A DNA stretch of 45,104 nucleotides from Nevskia sp. (lineage in GTDB: Bacteria > Pseudomonadota > Gammaproteobacteria > Nevskiales > Nevskiaceae): the NCBI GenBank assembly GCA_016779605.1, contig JADHNH010000018.1, positions 1-45,104 on the forward strand. Reading direction: 5' to 3'. The position numbers were made by a program, and so were the translations under genes. Positions within the stretch are counted from its first letter, which is position 1. Each line of letters opens with the position of its first letter. Under the pieces are notes generated by a model, which made no database searches, was not told where the DNA came from, and was given only the letters and a program-made list of their open reading frames with translations. This document shows positions 9,215-17,482 of this stretch, piece by piece.

Positions 9215-9652
9215 ATGAAAGTACCGATGACCGAATACCTCGAGATCGATCTCGACCGCGAGCTGTGGATGTGCCGCGTGTGCAATCATGAGGTCGGCCC
9301 CGCGCGCCAGTCGTACAAGGAAGGCCTGCTGGTGCATGCGCGCGACCCGCGCGAGATCCACAAGCCGATCCTGAACCCGGAGTGGTACGAATTCACCTTC
9401 GCGCCCGACCCGAAGTGGGTGCAGATCCTGGAGTACTACTGCCCGGGCTGCGGCACGCTGGTGGAAGCCGAATACCTGCCGCCCGGCCACCCGCCGGTGG
9501 TGGACATGGAGTTCGACATCGACGCCCTCAAGCGCCAGTGGGCCGGCCGCAAGCCGCTCACCGAGGCCGAGCTGGCCGGCCCCGACATGGCCGGCCTGAG
9601 CCACCAACACTCGCATTCGCGCAAGCAGAAAGCGCACAAGCACGGGAGCTGA
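9215..9652 (+). CDS. Apc-type carboxylase, small zinc-binding subunit B (set 1)
   Basis: The 145-residue product resembles the gamma subunit of acetone carboxylase and ApcB of acetophenone carboxylase. It has two CxxC pairs, C20/C23 and C76/C79, placed to hold one zinc, and the conserved stretches RDPREIHKP and LPPGHPP. The C-terminus is His-rich (HQHSHS and HKHGS within the last 16 residues), possibly a metal-handling tail. In the Apc core complex this subunit bridges the two HyuA-like subunits and the HyuB-like one. It lies 4 bases after A1 and 3 bases before C1, so it is certainly co-transcribed and probably translationally coupled. Confidence 0.85.
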   Translation: MKVPMTEYLEIDLDRELWMCRVCNHEVGPARQSYKEGLLVHARDPREIHKPILNPEWYEFTFAPDPKWVQILEYYCPGCGTLVEAEYLPPGHPPVVDMEFDIDALKRQWAGRKPLTEAELAGPDMAGLSHQHSHSRKQKAHKHGS

Positions 9653-9655
9653 TCC

Positions 9656-11848
9656 ATGAAGCGTATTGCAGTGGATATCGGCGGCACCTTCACGGACTGC
9701 TTCTTCGTCTGGGACAACCAGTACATCCAGTCCAAGGCGCTGACCACGCACCACAACCTGTCGGTGGGCTTCCGCGAAGCCCTCGAAAACGCGTGCAAGA
9801 AGCTCAACCTCGACGTGCAGGATGCGCTGTCGCAGGTCGATTCGGTGCGCTACGCCACCACCCTGGGCACCAACGCGCTGATCCAGCGCAAAGGCCCGCG
9901 CGTGGCCCTGCTGGTGACGGCCGGCTATGAAAGCGCGGTGGCGCTATCGCGCGGCCGCGGCTACGGCGAGGGCCTGGACGGCATGGAGCAGTCCAACCTG
10001 CCGGCGGCGGATCGCCCCGATGCGCTGGTGCCAATCCCCATGGTCTGCGCGGTGCGCGAGCGCATCGACGCCGTCGGCGAGATCGTCATGGATCTCGACG
10101 AGGAGGACCTCCGGCAGAAGGTGCGCAGGCTGGTGGATCGCGGCGCCCAGGCCTTCGTGGTCGGCCTGATCAACTCCGTGACCAACCCGGTGCACGAACG
10201 CCGCGTGGAGGAAATCCTGCTGGAGGAATATCCCGAGCACATGTTGGGGGCGATGCCGGTGGTGCTGTCGCACAAGGTGGCCGGCCGCAAGGGCGAATAC
10301 GTGCGCTGGTCCTCGTCGATCATCGACGCTTTCCTGCACGACGCCATGTACCACGGCCTCAGCTCGCTGGAGCTGAACTTGCGCGAATCCAGCTACCAGA
10401 AGCCCATGCTGGTGATCCACAACTCGGGCGGCATGGCGCAGCTGAACTCGACCGATTCCTTGCAGACCATCCACTCGGGCCCGGTTGCCGGCGTCAGCGC
10501 CTCCGAGCATCTGGCCGCGCAGGCCGATCTGGGCAATGTCATCTGCACCGACATGGGCGGCACCAGCTTCGACATCGGCCTGGTGGTGGAGGGCGGCGTC
10601 AAGCACTACGACTTCAATCCGGTCATCGAACGGTGGCTGGTGTCTGTGCCGATGATCCATCTGGTCACCCTGGGCGCTGGCGGTGGATCGATCTGCCGCT
10701 ATGACCGCCTGCACAACACGGTGCAGGTCGGGCCTTCGAGCGCGGGCTCCGATCCGGGCCCGGCCTGTTATGACCGCGGTGGCCTGTTTCCCACCGTCAC
10801 CGACGCCGACCTCGTGCTAGGCTACCTGTCGCCGGACCGCTATGCCGGCGGCAACATCAAGCTGAAAGCCTCGCGCGCCAAGGCGGCGCTGGAAGAGCAT
10901 ATCTGCGACGAGCTGGACTGCTCGGTGATCGAAGCGGCGATGATGGTCAAGCGCCGCGTGGACGCCAACATGGCCAACGGCATTTTCCAGGAGCTGCGCA
11001 CCCGTGGTTACGATCCGCGCACGTTCACCATGCTCGCCTACGGCGGCAACGGACCGCTGCACAGCTGCGGCATCGCCAACATCCTGGGCATCAACCGCAT
11101 CCTGGTGCCGCCGTTCTGCTCGGTCTTCTCGGCGGTGGGGGCGGGCAACATGCACCAGCTGCACATCCACGAGCGCTCGCTGTTCATGTACGTCTACAAC
11201 AGCAGCGCGCGCCAGCTGCTGTCGGACTACAAGGGTTTCAACCAGATCGTCGAAGAACTGGAAAACGCCGGCCTGCAGGACCTGTTGCGCCAGGGCATGC
11301 GTCGCGAGGACGTCAAGCACCGCCTCGAACTGGACATGCGCTACGGCAACCAGCTGGTGCAGACCACGGTGGTGTCGCCCCAATTGCGCATCCGCAACAT
11401 GGATGACGTGATGGCGCTGATCAAGCAGTTCTCGGTGGACTACGGCAACCGCTTCGGCAAGGGCAGCGAGGCGCCGGAAGCCGGCATCCGCGTCAACACC
11501 GTGCGGGTGCTCAGCTATGTGGAGCTGGAAACGGTGAAGTTCAACGACATCGCCCCTTCCGGCAACAAGAACAAGGCGCTGCCGGCACCGATCGAGAAAC
11601 GCAAGTGCTATTTCATCGAGTCGAAAGAACCGCTGGAAACCAGCATCTACGAAATCGACCAGTTCGAGGCCGGCCATGTGGTCAACGCACCGGCGGTGAT
11701 CATTTCCCCGGTCACCACCTATCTGGTCGAGCCGGGCTGGCAGCTCGAAATCGGCGAACACGGCGCGGCTTGGTTCACGCGCCTGGGTGTTGCCAACCCG
11801 CATGCGCGGGAGAGTACTGCCGCCAAGAAGAAAGCCGCGGTCGCCTGA
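9656..11848 (+). CDS. Apc-type carboxylase, HyuA-like subunit C (set 1)
   Basis: This second HyuA/oxoprolinase-family protein has 730 residues (about 80 kDa). It begins with the canonical phosphate motif VDIGGTFTD (about residues 5-13), has the second motif TDMGGTSFDIG (about 298-308) and a C-terminal beta region. It differs clearly from A1, which has DNGGTLTD, and is much closer to C2 at 23759 than to either A subunit. So the A/C pair predates the duplication of the cluster. In Apc the two HyuA-like subunits have separate jobs in the ATP-dependent phosphorylation of ketone and bicarbonate; which does which cannot be told from this sequence. The start lies 3 bases after the B1 stop. Confidence 0.85.
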   Translation: MKRIAVDIGGTFTDCFFVWDNQYIQSKALTTHHNLSVGFREALENACKKLNLDVQDALSQVDSVRYATTLGTNALIQRKGPRVALLVTAGYESAVALSRGRGYGEGLDGMEQSNLPAADRPDALVPIPMVCAVRERIDAVGEIVMDLDEEDLRQKVRRLVDRGAQAFVVGLINSVTNPVHERRVEEILLEEYPEHMLGAMPVVLSHKVAGRKGEYVRWSSSIIDAFLHDAMYHGLSSLELNLRESSYQKPMLVIHNSGGMAQLNSTDSLQTIHSGPVAGVSASEHLAAQADLGNVICTDMGGTSFDIGLVVEGGVKHYDFNPVIERWLVSVPMIHLVTLGAGGGSICRYDRLHNTVQVGPSSAGSDPGPACYDRGGLFPTVTDADLVLGYLSPDRYAGGNIKLKASRAKAALEEHICDELDCSVIEAAMMVKRRVDANMANGIFQELRTRGYDPRTFTMLAYGGNGPLHSCGIANILGINRILVPPFCSVFSAVGAGNMHQLHIHERSLFMYVYNSSARQLLSDYKGFNQIVEELENAGLQDLLRQGMRREDVKHRLELDMRYGNQLVQTTVVSPQLRIRNMDDVMALIKQFSVDYGNRFGKGSEAPEAGIRVNTVRVLSYVELETVKFNDIAPSGNKNKALPAPIEKRKCYFIESKEPLETSIYEIDQFEAGHVVNAPAVIISPVTTYLVEPGWQLEIGEHGAAWFTRLGVANPHARESTAAKKKAAVA

Positions 11849-11859
11849 GAATTCAGGTA

Positions 11860-11882
11860 TCAAGCAGGGGCATCAAGCAGGA
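11860..11882 (+). repeat. Direct repeat of ATCAAGCAGG between C1 and D1
   Basis: The ten-base unit ATCAAGCAGG occurs at 11860-11869 and again at 11873-11882, a 13-base period, just before the D1 ribosome site (GGAGTT at 11891). The matching C-D junction of set 2 carries a different short tandem repeat, so both spacers are repeat-built although their sequences differ. Confidence 0.6.
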
Positions 11883-11899
11883 TCAAACTGGAGTTAATC

Positions 11900-14179
11900 A
11901 TGGGCAAGTCTGAAAACCTCGACGAGCATAACCGCGAACAGGAACTCATCAGCCAATTCCTGGCCGATAACGTGCTGTTCCTCGGCCCCGATCCCGAGAT
12001 CATGGAGCACCACGACATCGCGCCGCGCACCGAAACCGAGGACCGTGCGATGGCCAAGGAATCGGACCCGGCGGTGCTTACGCTGGTGCGGGACCGCCTG
12101 CAGGCGGGCTGCAACGAAACCTTCGAAATGCTCGAGCAGATGGGTGCGGCGGAGGGCGCCAAGTGGGGCGACCTGATCACCGGCATTTTCACGCCGAGCG
12201 GCGACCTCGCCATCGCCAGCACCGGCGGCGTGCTGCTGTTCGCCAGCCTGGTGCACCACCCGATCAAGTTCATCAACAAGTACTGGGCCAACGAGCCGAC
12301 CGTGGGCATCAAGGAGGGCGACGGCTTCATCCACAACGACGCCCGCTACGGCAACATCCACAATACCGACCAGAGCCTGATAGTCCCGATCTACCATGAG
12401 GGCAAGATGGTCGCCTGGGCCGGCGCCACGGTGCACGAAGGCGAGAACGGCGCGATCGAGCCGGGCGGCATGCCCTCGGCCGCCGAGCAGGTCTACGACG
12501 AAGGCCTGAAGATGTCGCCGTTCAAGGTGGTGGAGAACTACGAGCTGAAGAAAGACCTGGTGACCTACCTGCAGAACTCGGTGCGCTCGCCGAAGCTGCA
12601 GTACGAGGACATGAAGGTCAAGCTGTTCGTCTGCCGCCGGCTGGAGCAGCGCGTCAAGGCGGCCATCGCCGAGTTCGGCGTGGAGACGGTGGTCTCCTCG
12701 CTGCGCCGCGGCCTGGAGGATTCCAAGACCGAGGTGAAGCGCCGCCTGACCGAGTGGCCGGAAGGCACCGTGCGCACCGTCATCATGGCCGACGGTACCC
12801 TGCGCGAGAACTGCCTGATCAAGATCCAGGTGTCGATGGAGAAGAAGGGCGACGAGCTGATCCTGGACTTCCGCGGCTCCAGCCCGGAGTTCGCCAACCG
12901 CTGCAACAACACGGTGCTGTCCTCGCTCAAAGGCATGCTGTGCCAGCTGTTCTTGATGTTCGTGTGGCCTGACCTGCCGCGCAACCAGGCGGTGTTCGCG
13001 CCGATCCGCGTCATCTGCGACAAGAAGTCGGCGCTGCATTCCTCGTACCTCACGCCGAATGCCGAAAGCATGATGACGTTCTTCCCGGCCTTCACGGCGG
13101 CGCAGTTGTGCGTGGCCAAGTTCCTGTACGGCTGCCCGTCGAAGTACACCAAGGTCATCGCGCCCTGGCACAACATGATCCGCACCTTTATCTGGGGCGG
13201 CCTGACCCAGCACAACGAGATGGTCGGCAACCTTTGCGCGGACCTGAACGGCATGGGTGGCGGCGCCCGCGCCGACCGCGACGGCGAGCACTCCGTCGCG
13301 CCGATCTTCGCCTCGATGGCGGACACCGGCGAGCAGGAGCTGAACGAGGAGGATGTGCCCTTCCTGCAGATCGTCTCTAAGAAGCTGATGAGGGACAACC
13401 AGGCTTTCGGCAAGTACCGCGGCGGCCAGGGCTACGAGATGATCGCCTCGAACCTCAAGAGCAGCATGTGGGGTTTCATGGTGTGCTGCATCGGCTCCAA
13501 GGTGTCGTGCACCCCGGGCCTGTTCGGCGGCTATTCATCGCCGACCTATCCGCTGTGCAAGGTCAAGGGCGTGGATACCTTCGAGATCATGAAGTCGGAT
13601 CCGAAGAAGTGGGAGTTCTCGATCGTCGACATCATGAACAAGAAGCCGTTCGAGGGTGCCAAGTACACCGCCCACCACATGGGCCTGCAGTTCGAGCTGT
13701 GCAACCGCGGCGAGCTGTACATGATCATGCAGGGCAGCGGCGGCGGCTACGGCGACGTGCTGGACCGCGATCCGGACCTGGTCATCAAGGACCTCGAAGA
13801 GGACCTGATTTCCCACGAAACCGCTCGCCGGATCTACCACGTCGTCTACAACCCGGAAACCCTGGTGATGGATGTCGAGGCGACCAAGAAGGCGCGGGAC
13901 GCGGAACGTGCGGCGCGCAAGAAGCGCGGCGTGCCGTTCAAGCAGTTCGTCAAGCAGTGGAACAAGCCGGAGCCGCCGGCCGACGTCCCGTACTACGGTT
14001 CCTGGGGCACGGACAGCACCAAGATCTACGCCGGGCCGTTCGCCGGGATTCCGCGCAAGGTGATGAGCTCCGACGCCATCGAGTCGATCTTCATGCCCAA
14101 CCCGAGGGACGTGCGCATCGCCGAGCTCGAAGCGAAGCTGCGCGAGTGCGAAGGGCGGGTCGCCAAGGCCGGCAAGTAA
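11900..14179 (+). CDS. Apc-type carboxylase, HyuB-like subunit D (set 1)
   Basis: The 759-residue product is a hydantoinase B/oxoprolinase-family protein. Conserved blocks include EGDGFIHNDARYG (about residue 139 onward), HEGENGAIEPGG, and a Gly-rich RADRDGEHS region near residue 455. In acetophenone and acetone carboxylases the HyuB-like subunit carries the site where the activated ketone and carbonyl phosphate meet. Around residues 97-120 it differs sharply from its paralogue D2 (IASTGGVLLF here, MIAPHGIVGF there), inside an otherwise well conserved stretch; this could reflect different ketones. GGAG precedes the ATG. The gene ends set 1 and is followed by a strong terminator. No ApcE-like gene follows, unlike set 2. 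Confidence 0.85.
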   Translation: MGKSENLDEHNREQELISQFLADNVLFLGPDPEIMEHHDIAPRTETEDRAMAKESDPAVLTLVRDRLQAGCNETFEMLEQMGAAEGAKWGDLITGIFTPSGDLAIASTGGVLLFASLVHHPIKFINKYWANEPTVGIKEGDGFIHNDARYGNIHNTDQSLIVPIYHEGKMVAWAGATVHEGENGAIEPGGMPSAAEQVYDEGLKMSPFKVVENYELKKDLVTYLQNSVRSPKLQYEDMKVKLFVCRRLEQRVKAAIAEFGVETVVSSLRRGLEDSKTEVKRRLTEWPEGTVRTVIMADGTLRENCLIKIQVSMEKKGDELILDFRGSSPEFANRCNNTVLSSLKGMLCQLFLMFVWPDLPRNQAVFAPIRVICDKKSALHSSYLTPNAESMMTFFPAFTAAQLCVAKFLYGCPSKYTKVIAPWHNMIRTFIWGGLTQHNEMVGNLCADLNGMGGGARADRDGEHSVAPIFASMADTGEQELNEEDVPFLQIVSKKLMRDNQAFGKYRGGQGYEMIASNLKSSMWGFMVCCIGSKVSCTPGLFGGYSSPTYPLCKVKGVDTFEIMKSDPKKWEFSIVDIMNKKPFEGAKYTAHHMGLQFELCNRGELYMIMQGSGGGYGDVLDRDPDLVIKDLEEDLISHETARRIYHVVYNPETLVMDVEATKKARDAERAARKKRGVPFKQFVKQWNKPEPPADVPYYGSWGTDSTKIYAGPFAGIPRKVMSSDAIESIFMPNPRDVRIAELEAKLRECEGRVAKAGK

Positions 14180-14214
14180 CCGGCGGCCGCGCCACGGCCA
14201 GGTGGTGGTTCGAC

Positions 14215-14246
14215 GGGGCGGCGCAGGGTGCGCCGCCCCTTTTTTT
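14215..14246 (+). terminator. Intrinsic terminator after set 1
   Basis: A perfect 11-base-pair stem (GGGGCGGCGCA, 14215-14225, with its complement at 14229-14239) closes a GGG loop and runs into seven T residues (14240-14246). It lies 36 bases after the D1 stop and separates the carboxylase operon from the sensor kinase gene. Confidence 0.9.
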
Positions 14247-14398
14247 GGGCGCTGCCGGCGCCGCCGCTCGTATTTTGCGCGGCGATGGACGAACATCCGG
14301 CCGGGGGATCCGCGCCGGGCGGCCGCCGACCCGGCCGGGAGGCCGAACATGAAAACCGCACCTGAGGGGCGCCGGCCGGGCCCGGCCGGCGCGCCGCG

Positions 14399-16087
14399 AT
14401 GAAGCCGCTGAGGAGGCAGGGCGCGGCGCCGCGCCGGCCGCCGTCGCTGCAGCTGCGCAAGGCGCTGGCCGAGCACCAGGTCATTTTCGACAACGCGTTC
14501 GCCGGCATCTGCTACCTGCGCGACCGCGTCATCGTGCGCTGCAACCGCCGCTTCGAGGAAATGTTCGGCTTCGGCCCGGGCGAGCTGACCGGCGAGTCGA
14601 TCGCGGTGCTCTACCCGACGCGCCGTGAGTTCGAGCGGATCGGCCGGCTCGGCTACGGCTACCTGGAAACCCACGAAACCTATTCCGACGAGCGCCTGAT
14701 GCAGCGCCGCGACACCGGCCAGACCTTCTGGTGCCGCGTGTCCGGCCGCGTGCTGGACCGCGACCGGCCGTCGCACCTGGGCGTGTGGATCTTCCAGGAC
14801 ATCTCGCAGCAGAAGCATGCGGAGGCCTCGCTGCAGCGCGCCAAGGAGGAGCTCGAGCAGCGCGTGGAGGAGCGCACCGCCGAGCTGCGCCAGGCGCTGG
14901 AAGCGCTGCGCGAGGAGGTGGCGATCCGCCAGAAGACGGAAGCCGAGCTGCGCGCGAGCCAGGAGAAGTACCGCGCGCTGTTCGAGATGTTCCCGATCGG
15001 CATCTCGATCACCGACGCCGAGGGCAACGTGATCGAGATCAACAAGCAGCTCGGCCGCATCAGCTCGCTGCCGGTGCTCAAGGCGATCACCCGGCAGGTG
15101 CGGCTGCGCGCGGCCGGCGCGGCCCTGATCAACGCCGACGGCCGGCCGGTGCGCCACGAGGAGCTGCCGAGCACCCGGGCGATCGCCGAGCAGCGCGCGG
15201 TGGCCGACGCCGAGCTGGGCGTGCGCTACGCCAACGGCAAGACCCGCTGGTTCCAGGTCACCGCCGCGCCGATCCCGGTACCCGGCTACGGCGCCGTGGT
15301 GGCCTACGCGGAGATCACCGAGCGCAAGCGCATGGAGGAGCGCGAGCGCCACCAGCAGGCCGAGCTGGCCAGGGTTTCGCGGCTCAATACCATGGGCGAG
15401 ATGGCCGGCGCGCTGGCCCACGAGCTCGGCCAGCCGCTGTCGGCCACGCTCAATTACCTGCACGGCTGCCAGCTGCGGCTGGCGCGGCCGGAGCAGTTCG
15501 ACGCCGAGCTGTTCGGCTCGGCGCTGTCGCAGGCGATCTTCCACGCCGAGCAGGCCGGCAGCATCGTCCGCAACGTGCGGCAGTTCGTGCGCCGCCACGA
15601 GCCGGAATCGGTGCCCACCCGGATCAACGACCTGATCGGCCAGACCGTCGGGTTCCTGGATTTCGAGCGCAAGCAGTTCAACGCCGACGTGCGCTTCGAG
15701 CTGGGCGCGGACCTGCCCGAAGTGATGGCCGATCCGCTCGAGATCAAGCAGGTGGTGGTCAACCTGGTCAAGAATGCCTTCGAGGCCATGGCCGACCTGC
15801 CGCCGGAGCGGCGCGTCCTGGTGATCTCCACCCGCCGGCAGGGCGCGGTGGTCGAAGTGGCGGCCGCGGACTGCGGCCCCGGGGTGGCCAAAAAGGACCT
15901 GACGCGGATTTTCGACGCCTTCTACACCACCAAGCCCAACGGCGTGGGCCTGGGCCTGGCGGTGTGCCGCACGCTGATCGAGTCGCACGGCGGCCGCCTG
16001 CTGGTCAAGCGCAACGTCGAAGGCGGGGCCACCTTCTGTTTCACCCTGCCGGTGCGCAGCGAGCGCGACACGGCCGGGCGGTCATGA
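14399..16087 (+). CDS. PAS-domain sensor histidine kinase, FixL-like
   Basis: The 562-residue protein has two PAS modules (about residues 23-140 and 188-310) joined by a coiled coil (about 140-188). A HisKA domain with the H-box ALAHELGQPL follows (phospho-acceptor His 341), then an HATPase domain with an N-box (VNLVKNAFEA) and G-boxes (DCGPG, GVGLGLAV). There are no membrane segments, so the signal is probably sensed in the cytoplasm, as in FixL, TodS or StyS-type kinases that respond to aromatic or terpenoid inducers or redox state. It forms an ATGA overlap with the response regulator at 16084. ATG 14399 has no strong ribosome site, so the start is approximate. It lies between the set 1 terminator and the transporter gene. 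Confidence 0.87.
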   Translation: MKPLRRQGAAPRRPPSLQLRKALAEHQVIFDNAFAGICYLRDRVIVRCNRRFEEMFGFGPGELTGESIAVLYPTRREFERIGRLGYGYLETHETYSDERLMQRRDTGQTFWCRVSGRVLDRDRPSHLGVWIFQDISQQKHAEASLQRAKEELEQRVEERTAELRQALEALREEVAIRQKTEAELRASQEKYRALFEMFPIGISITDAEGNVIEINKQLGRISSLPVLKAITRQVRLRAAGAALINADGRPVRHEELPSTRAIAEQRAVADAELGVRYANGKTRWFQVTAAPIPVPGYGAVVAYAEITERKRMEERERHQQAELARVSRLNTMGEMAGALAHELGQPLSATLNYLHGCQLRLARPEQFDAELFGSALSQAIFHAEQAGSIVRNVRQFVRRHEPESVPTRINDLIGQTVGFLDFERKQFNADVRFELGADLPEVMADPLEIKQVVVNLVKNAFEAMADLPPERRVLVISTRRQGAVVEVAAADCGPGVAKKDLTRIFDAFYTTKPNGVGLGLAVCRTLIESHGGRLLVKRNVEGGATFCFTLPVRSERDTAGRS

Positions 16088-16740
16088 CCGCCCCTGCGCC
16101 GGATGCGGGCGGCGGGGCGGCCGGGGAGCCTACCGCCGGGGAGCCAACCGTGTTCATCGTCGACGACGAGGAATCGGTGCGGCAATCCTTGCGCTGGCTG
16201 CTCGAATCGATCCGGCTGCGCGTCGAAACCTTCGCTTCGGCCGAGGATTTCCTCGCGCGTTTCGACCAGAGCCGGCCCGGCTGCATCGTGCTGGATGTGC
16301 GCATGCCGGGCATGAGCGGCCCGGAGCTGATGGACCGCCTCAACCAGGCCCACGCGGCGACGCCGATCATCTTCCTGTCGGCCCACGGCGACGTGCCGCT
16401 GGCGGTGCGCAGCATGAAGGGCGGGGCGGTGGACTTCCTGCAGAAGCCGTACAACAACCAGCAGTTCCTGGAGCGCGTCCAGCAGGCCCTGGCGCAGGAC
16501 GCGCGCGAGCGCGAGCGGCGCCGCAAGCAGTCCCTGCTCGCGGCCAGCATGAACGCCCTGACGCCGCGCGAGCGCGAAATCCTCGAAAAGGTGGTGGCCG
16601 GCCTCAGCAACAAGCAGATCGGCAAGGCGCTGGCGATCAGCCACAAGACGGTCGAGGCGCACCGCGCGCGGCTGATGCGGAAGATGGGCGCGTCCTCGTT
16701 CGCCGAATTGCTGCAACTGGTATTGACCGGGCAATCCTGA
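16084..16740 (+). CDS. FixJ/StyR-like LuxR-family response regulator
   Basis: The 218-residue protein has an N-terminal receiver domain with the acidic pair VDDEE (residues 26-30), phospho-acceptor Asp 71 (VLDVRMPG) and the conserved Lys in LQKPY. A LuxR/GerE helix-turn-helix begins at LTPREREIL. A 20-residue Gly/Ala-rich extension precedes the receiver. Its ATG overlaps the kinase stop, so the two form a coupled pair. FixJ-type regulators activate sigma-70 promoters from dyads near -40 to -70. The inverted repeats at 16788-16802 and 5246-5262 share the core TAGGGA...CCC.TA and are plausible targets (inference). Confidence 0.88.
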   Translation: MTAPAPDAGGGAAGEPTAGEPTVFIVDDEESVRQSLRWLLESIRLRVETFASAEDFLARFDQSRPGCIVLDVRMPGMSGPELMDRLNQAHAATPIIFLSAHGDVPLAVRSMKGGAVDFLQKPYNNQQFLERVQQALAQDARERERRRKQSLLAASMNALTPREREILEKVVAGLSNKQIGKALAISHKTVEAHRARLMRKMGASSFAELLQLVLTGQS

Positions 16741-16787
16741 GGGGATTTCCCGGGAGCCCTGCCGGCGGCGCAATTTCCGGCGGGTTC

Positions 16788-16832
16788 TAGGGAATGCCCT
16801 TATTGCCCTGGTTCGGTGCAAGCATTTATAGT
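16788..16832 (+). promoter_or_regulatory. Candidate activator site and promoter
   Basis: TTGCCC (16803-16808) and TATAGT (16827-16832) are 18 bases apart and match the consensus hexamers in four and five positions. The dyad TAGGGaatgCCCTTA abuts the -35 hexamer, centring near -44 relative to a start at about 16839. It resembles the 5246-5262 repeat at 11 of 16 aligned positions. Confidence 0.45.
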
Positions 16833-16963
16833 GCACTGTAAAGTTTTGCGGAAGTCGGCCGATCTGCCTGCGGTAGGGCGGCACGCGGCGGCCCGGGGGA
16901 TGCTGCAGGGTGCACGGTGCTTCAAATCATGCCGGAATTGCAGGGAAACAGCCCCGTTCGGCA

Positions 16964-17012
16964 TTGCGTTGATGCTGCTGTTGTACTAGGATCGACCAAT
17001 TAAAATTGTCGT
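16964..17012 (+). promoter_or_regulatory. Candidate promoter with overlapping operator palindrome
   Basis: TTGCGT (16964-16969) is followed after 17 bases by TAGGAT (16987-16992). Directly downstream lies a dyad CGACcAATT-AA-AATTGTCG with one unpaired C, in the position where a repressor would block initiation. TetR-family sites often look like this, but no TetR gene is in the window. Confidence 0.35.
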
Positions 17013-17482
17013 ACAGAACAGTCCGACAGTCCGCGATGTAAACGCGTCGCGGCCAATAAAGCCAATATGCTGCGGCGTGGCGGCGCCAGCGAGAGAGGAG
17101 CGAAGTATTTTTGCGCGGTGAACTGCAAAAAGTGAACTGCGAGAAATAATCTGAAACGGCCAGGTGCGGAATCGACCCTCCGCGCCGGCTTGTTATGAAC
17201 AACGGGCGGCGGGTCCGTGCACGATCCGGCGGCCGACATTGCACATAAACTGGATAGCGGACGTGGCTGCGGGATGCGCTCCGGCGTTGCCGATGGCGCG
17301 ACCGCATCCGCGACGGTGTCCTAAGCGACGGAGGATGAGGCGAGTGCCAGCAAAATGGGGCAGTTGTAGATCGGCAAGGTTCAGCCATTGCCGCGGGGAT
17401 TTCGGATCCTCCCAGTTAATCAGTACCGCACCGGTGCGACTCGACCCGACTCCCGGACACCATATCCCGAACTGAGGCCGAC

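Larger units (their letters stand above)
16741..17482 (+). promoter_or_regulatory. 742-base non-coding regulatory region before the RND gene
   Basis: No convincing gene lies here and the base composition is locally less GC-rich. It holds a dyad TAGGG-4-CCCTTA (16788-16802) directly before a promoter-like pair TTGCCC/TATAGT (16803-16832), a second pair TTGCGT/TAGGAT (16964-16992) followed at once by a palindrome (16993-17012), and a nine-base direct repeat GTGAACTGC (17118-17126 and 17132-17140). All promoter calls point toward the transporter gene, which would give leaders of 480 to 640 bases. A small RNA or riboregulator is possible but not shown. Confidence 0.5.

Noticed and set aside
7255..14179. 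Assignment of set 1 as acetone carboxylase or hydantoinase
   Set aside because: Acetone carboxylase has one HyuA-like, one HyuB-like and one gamma subunit; hydantoinases lack the zinc subunit. Here two HyuA-like genes flank the zinc gene, the Apc pattern.
16927..17388. Minus-strand open frame of 153 codons in the gap before the RND gene
   Set aside because: No ribosome site, Arg/Ser/Pro-rich translation and no recognisable motif; the region reads better as regulatory DNA.
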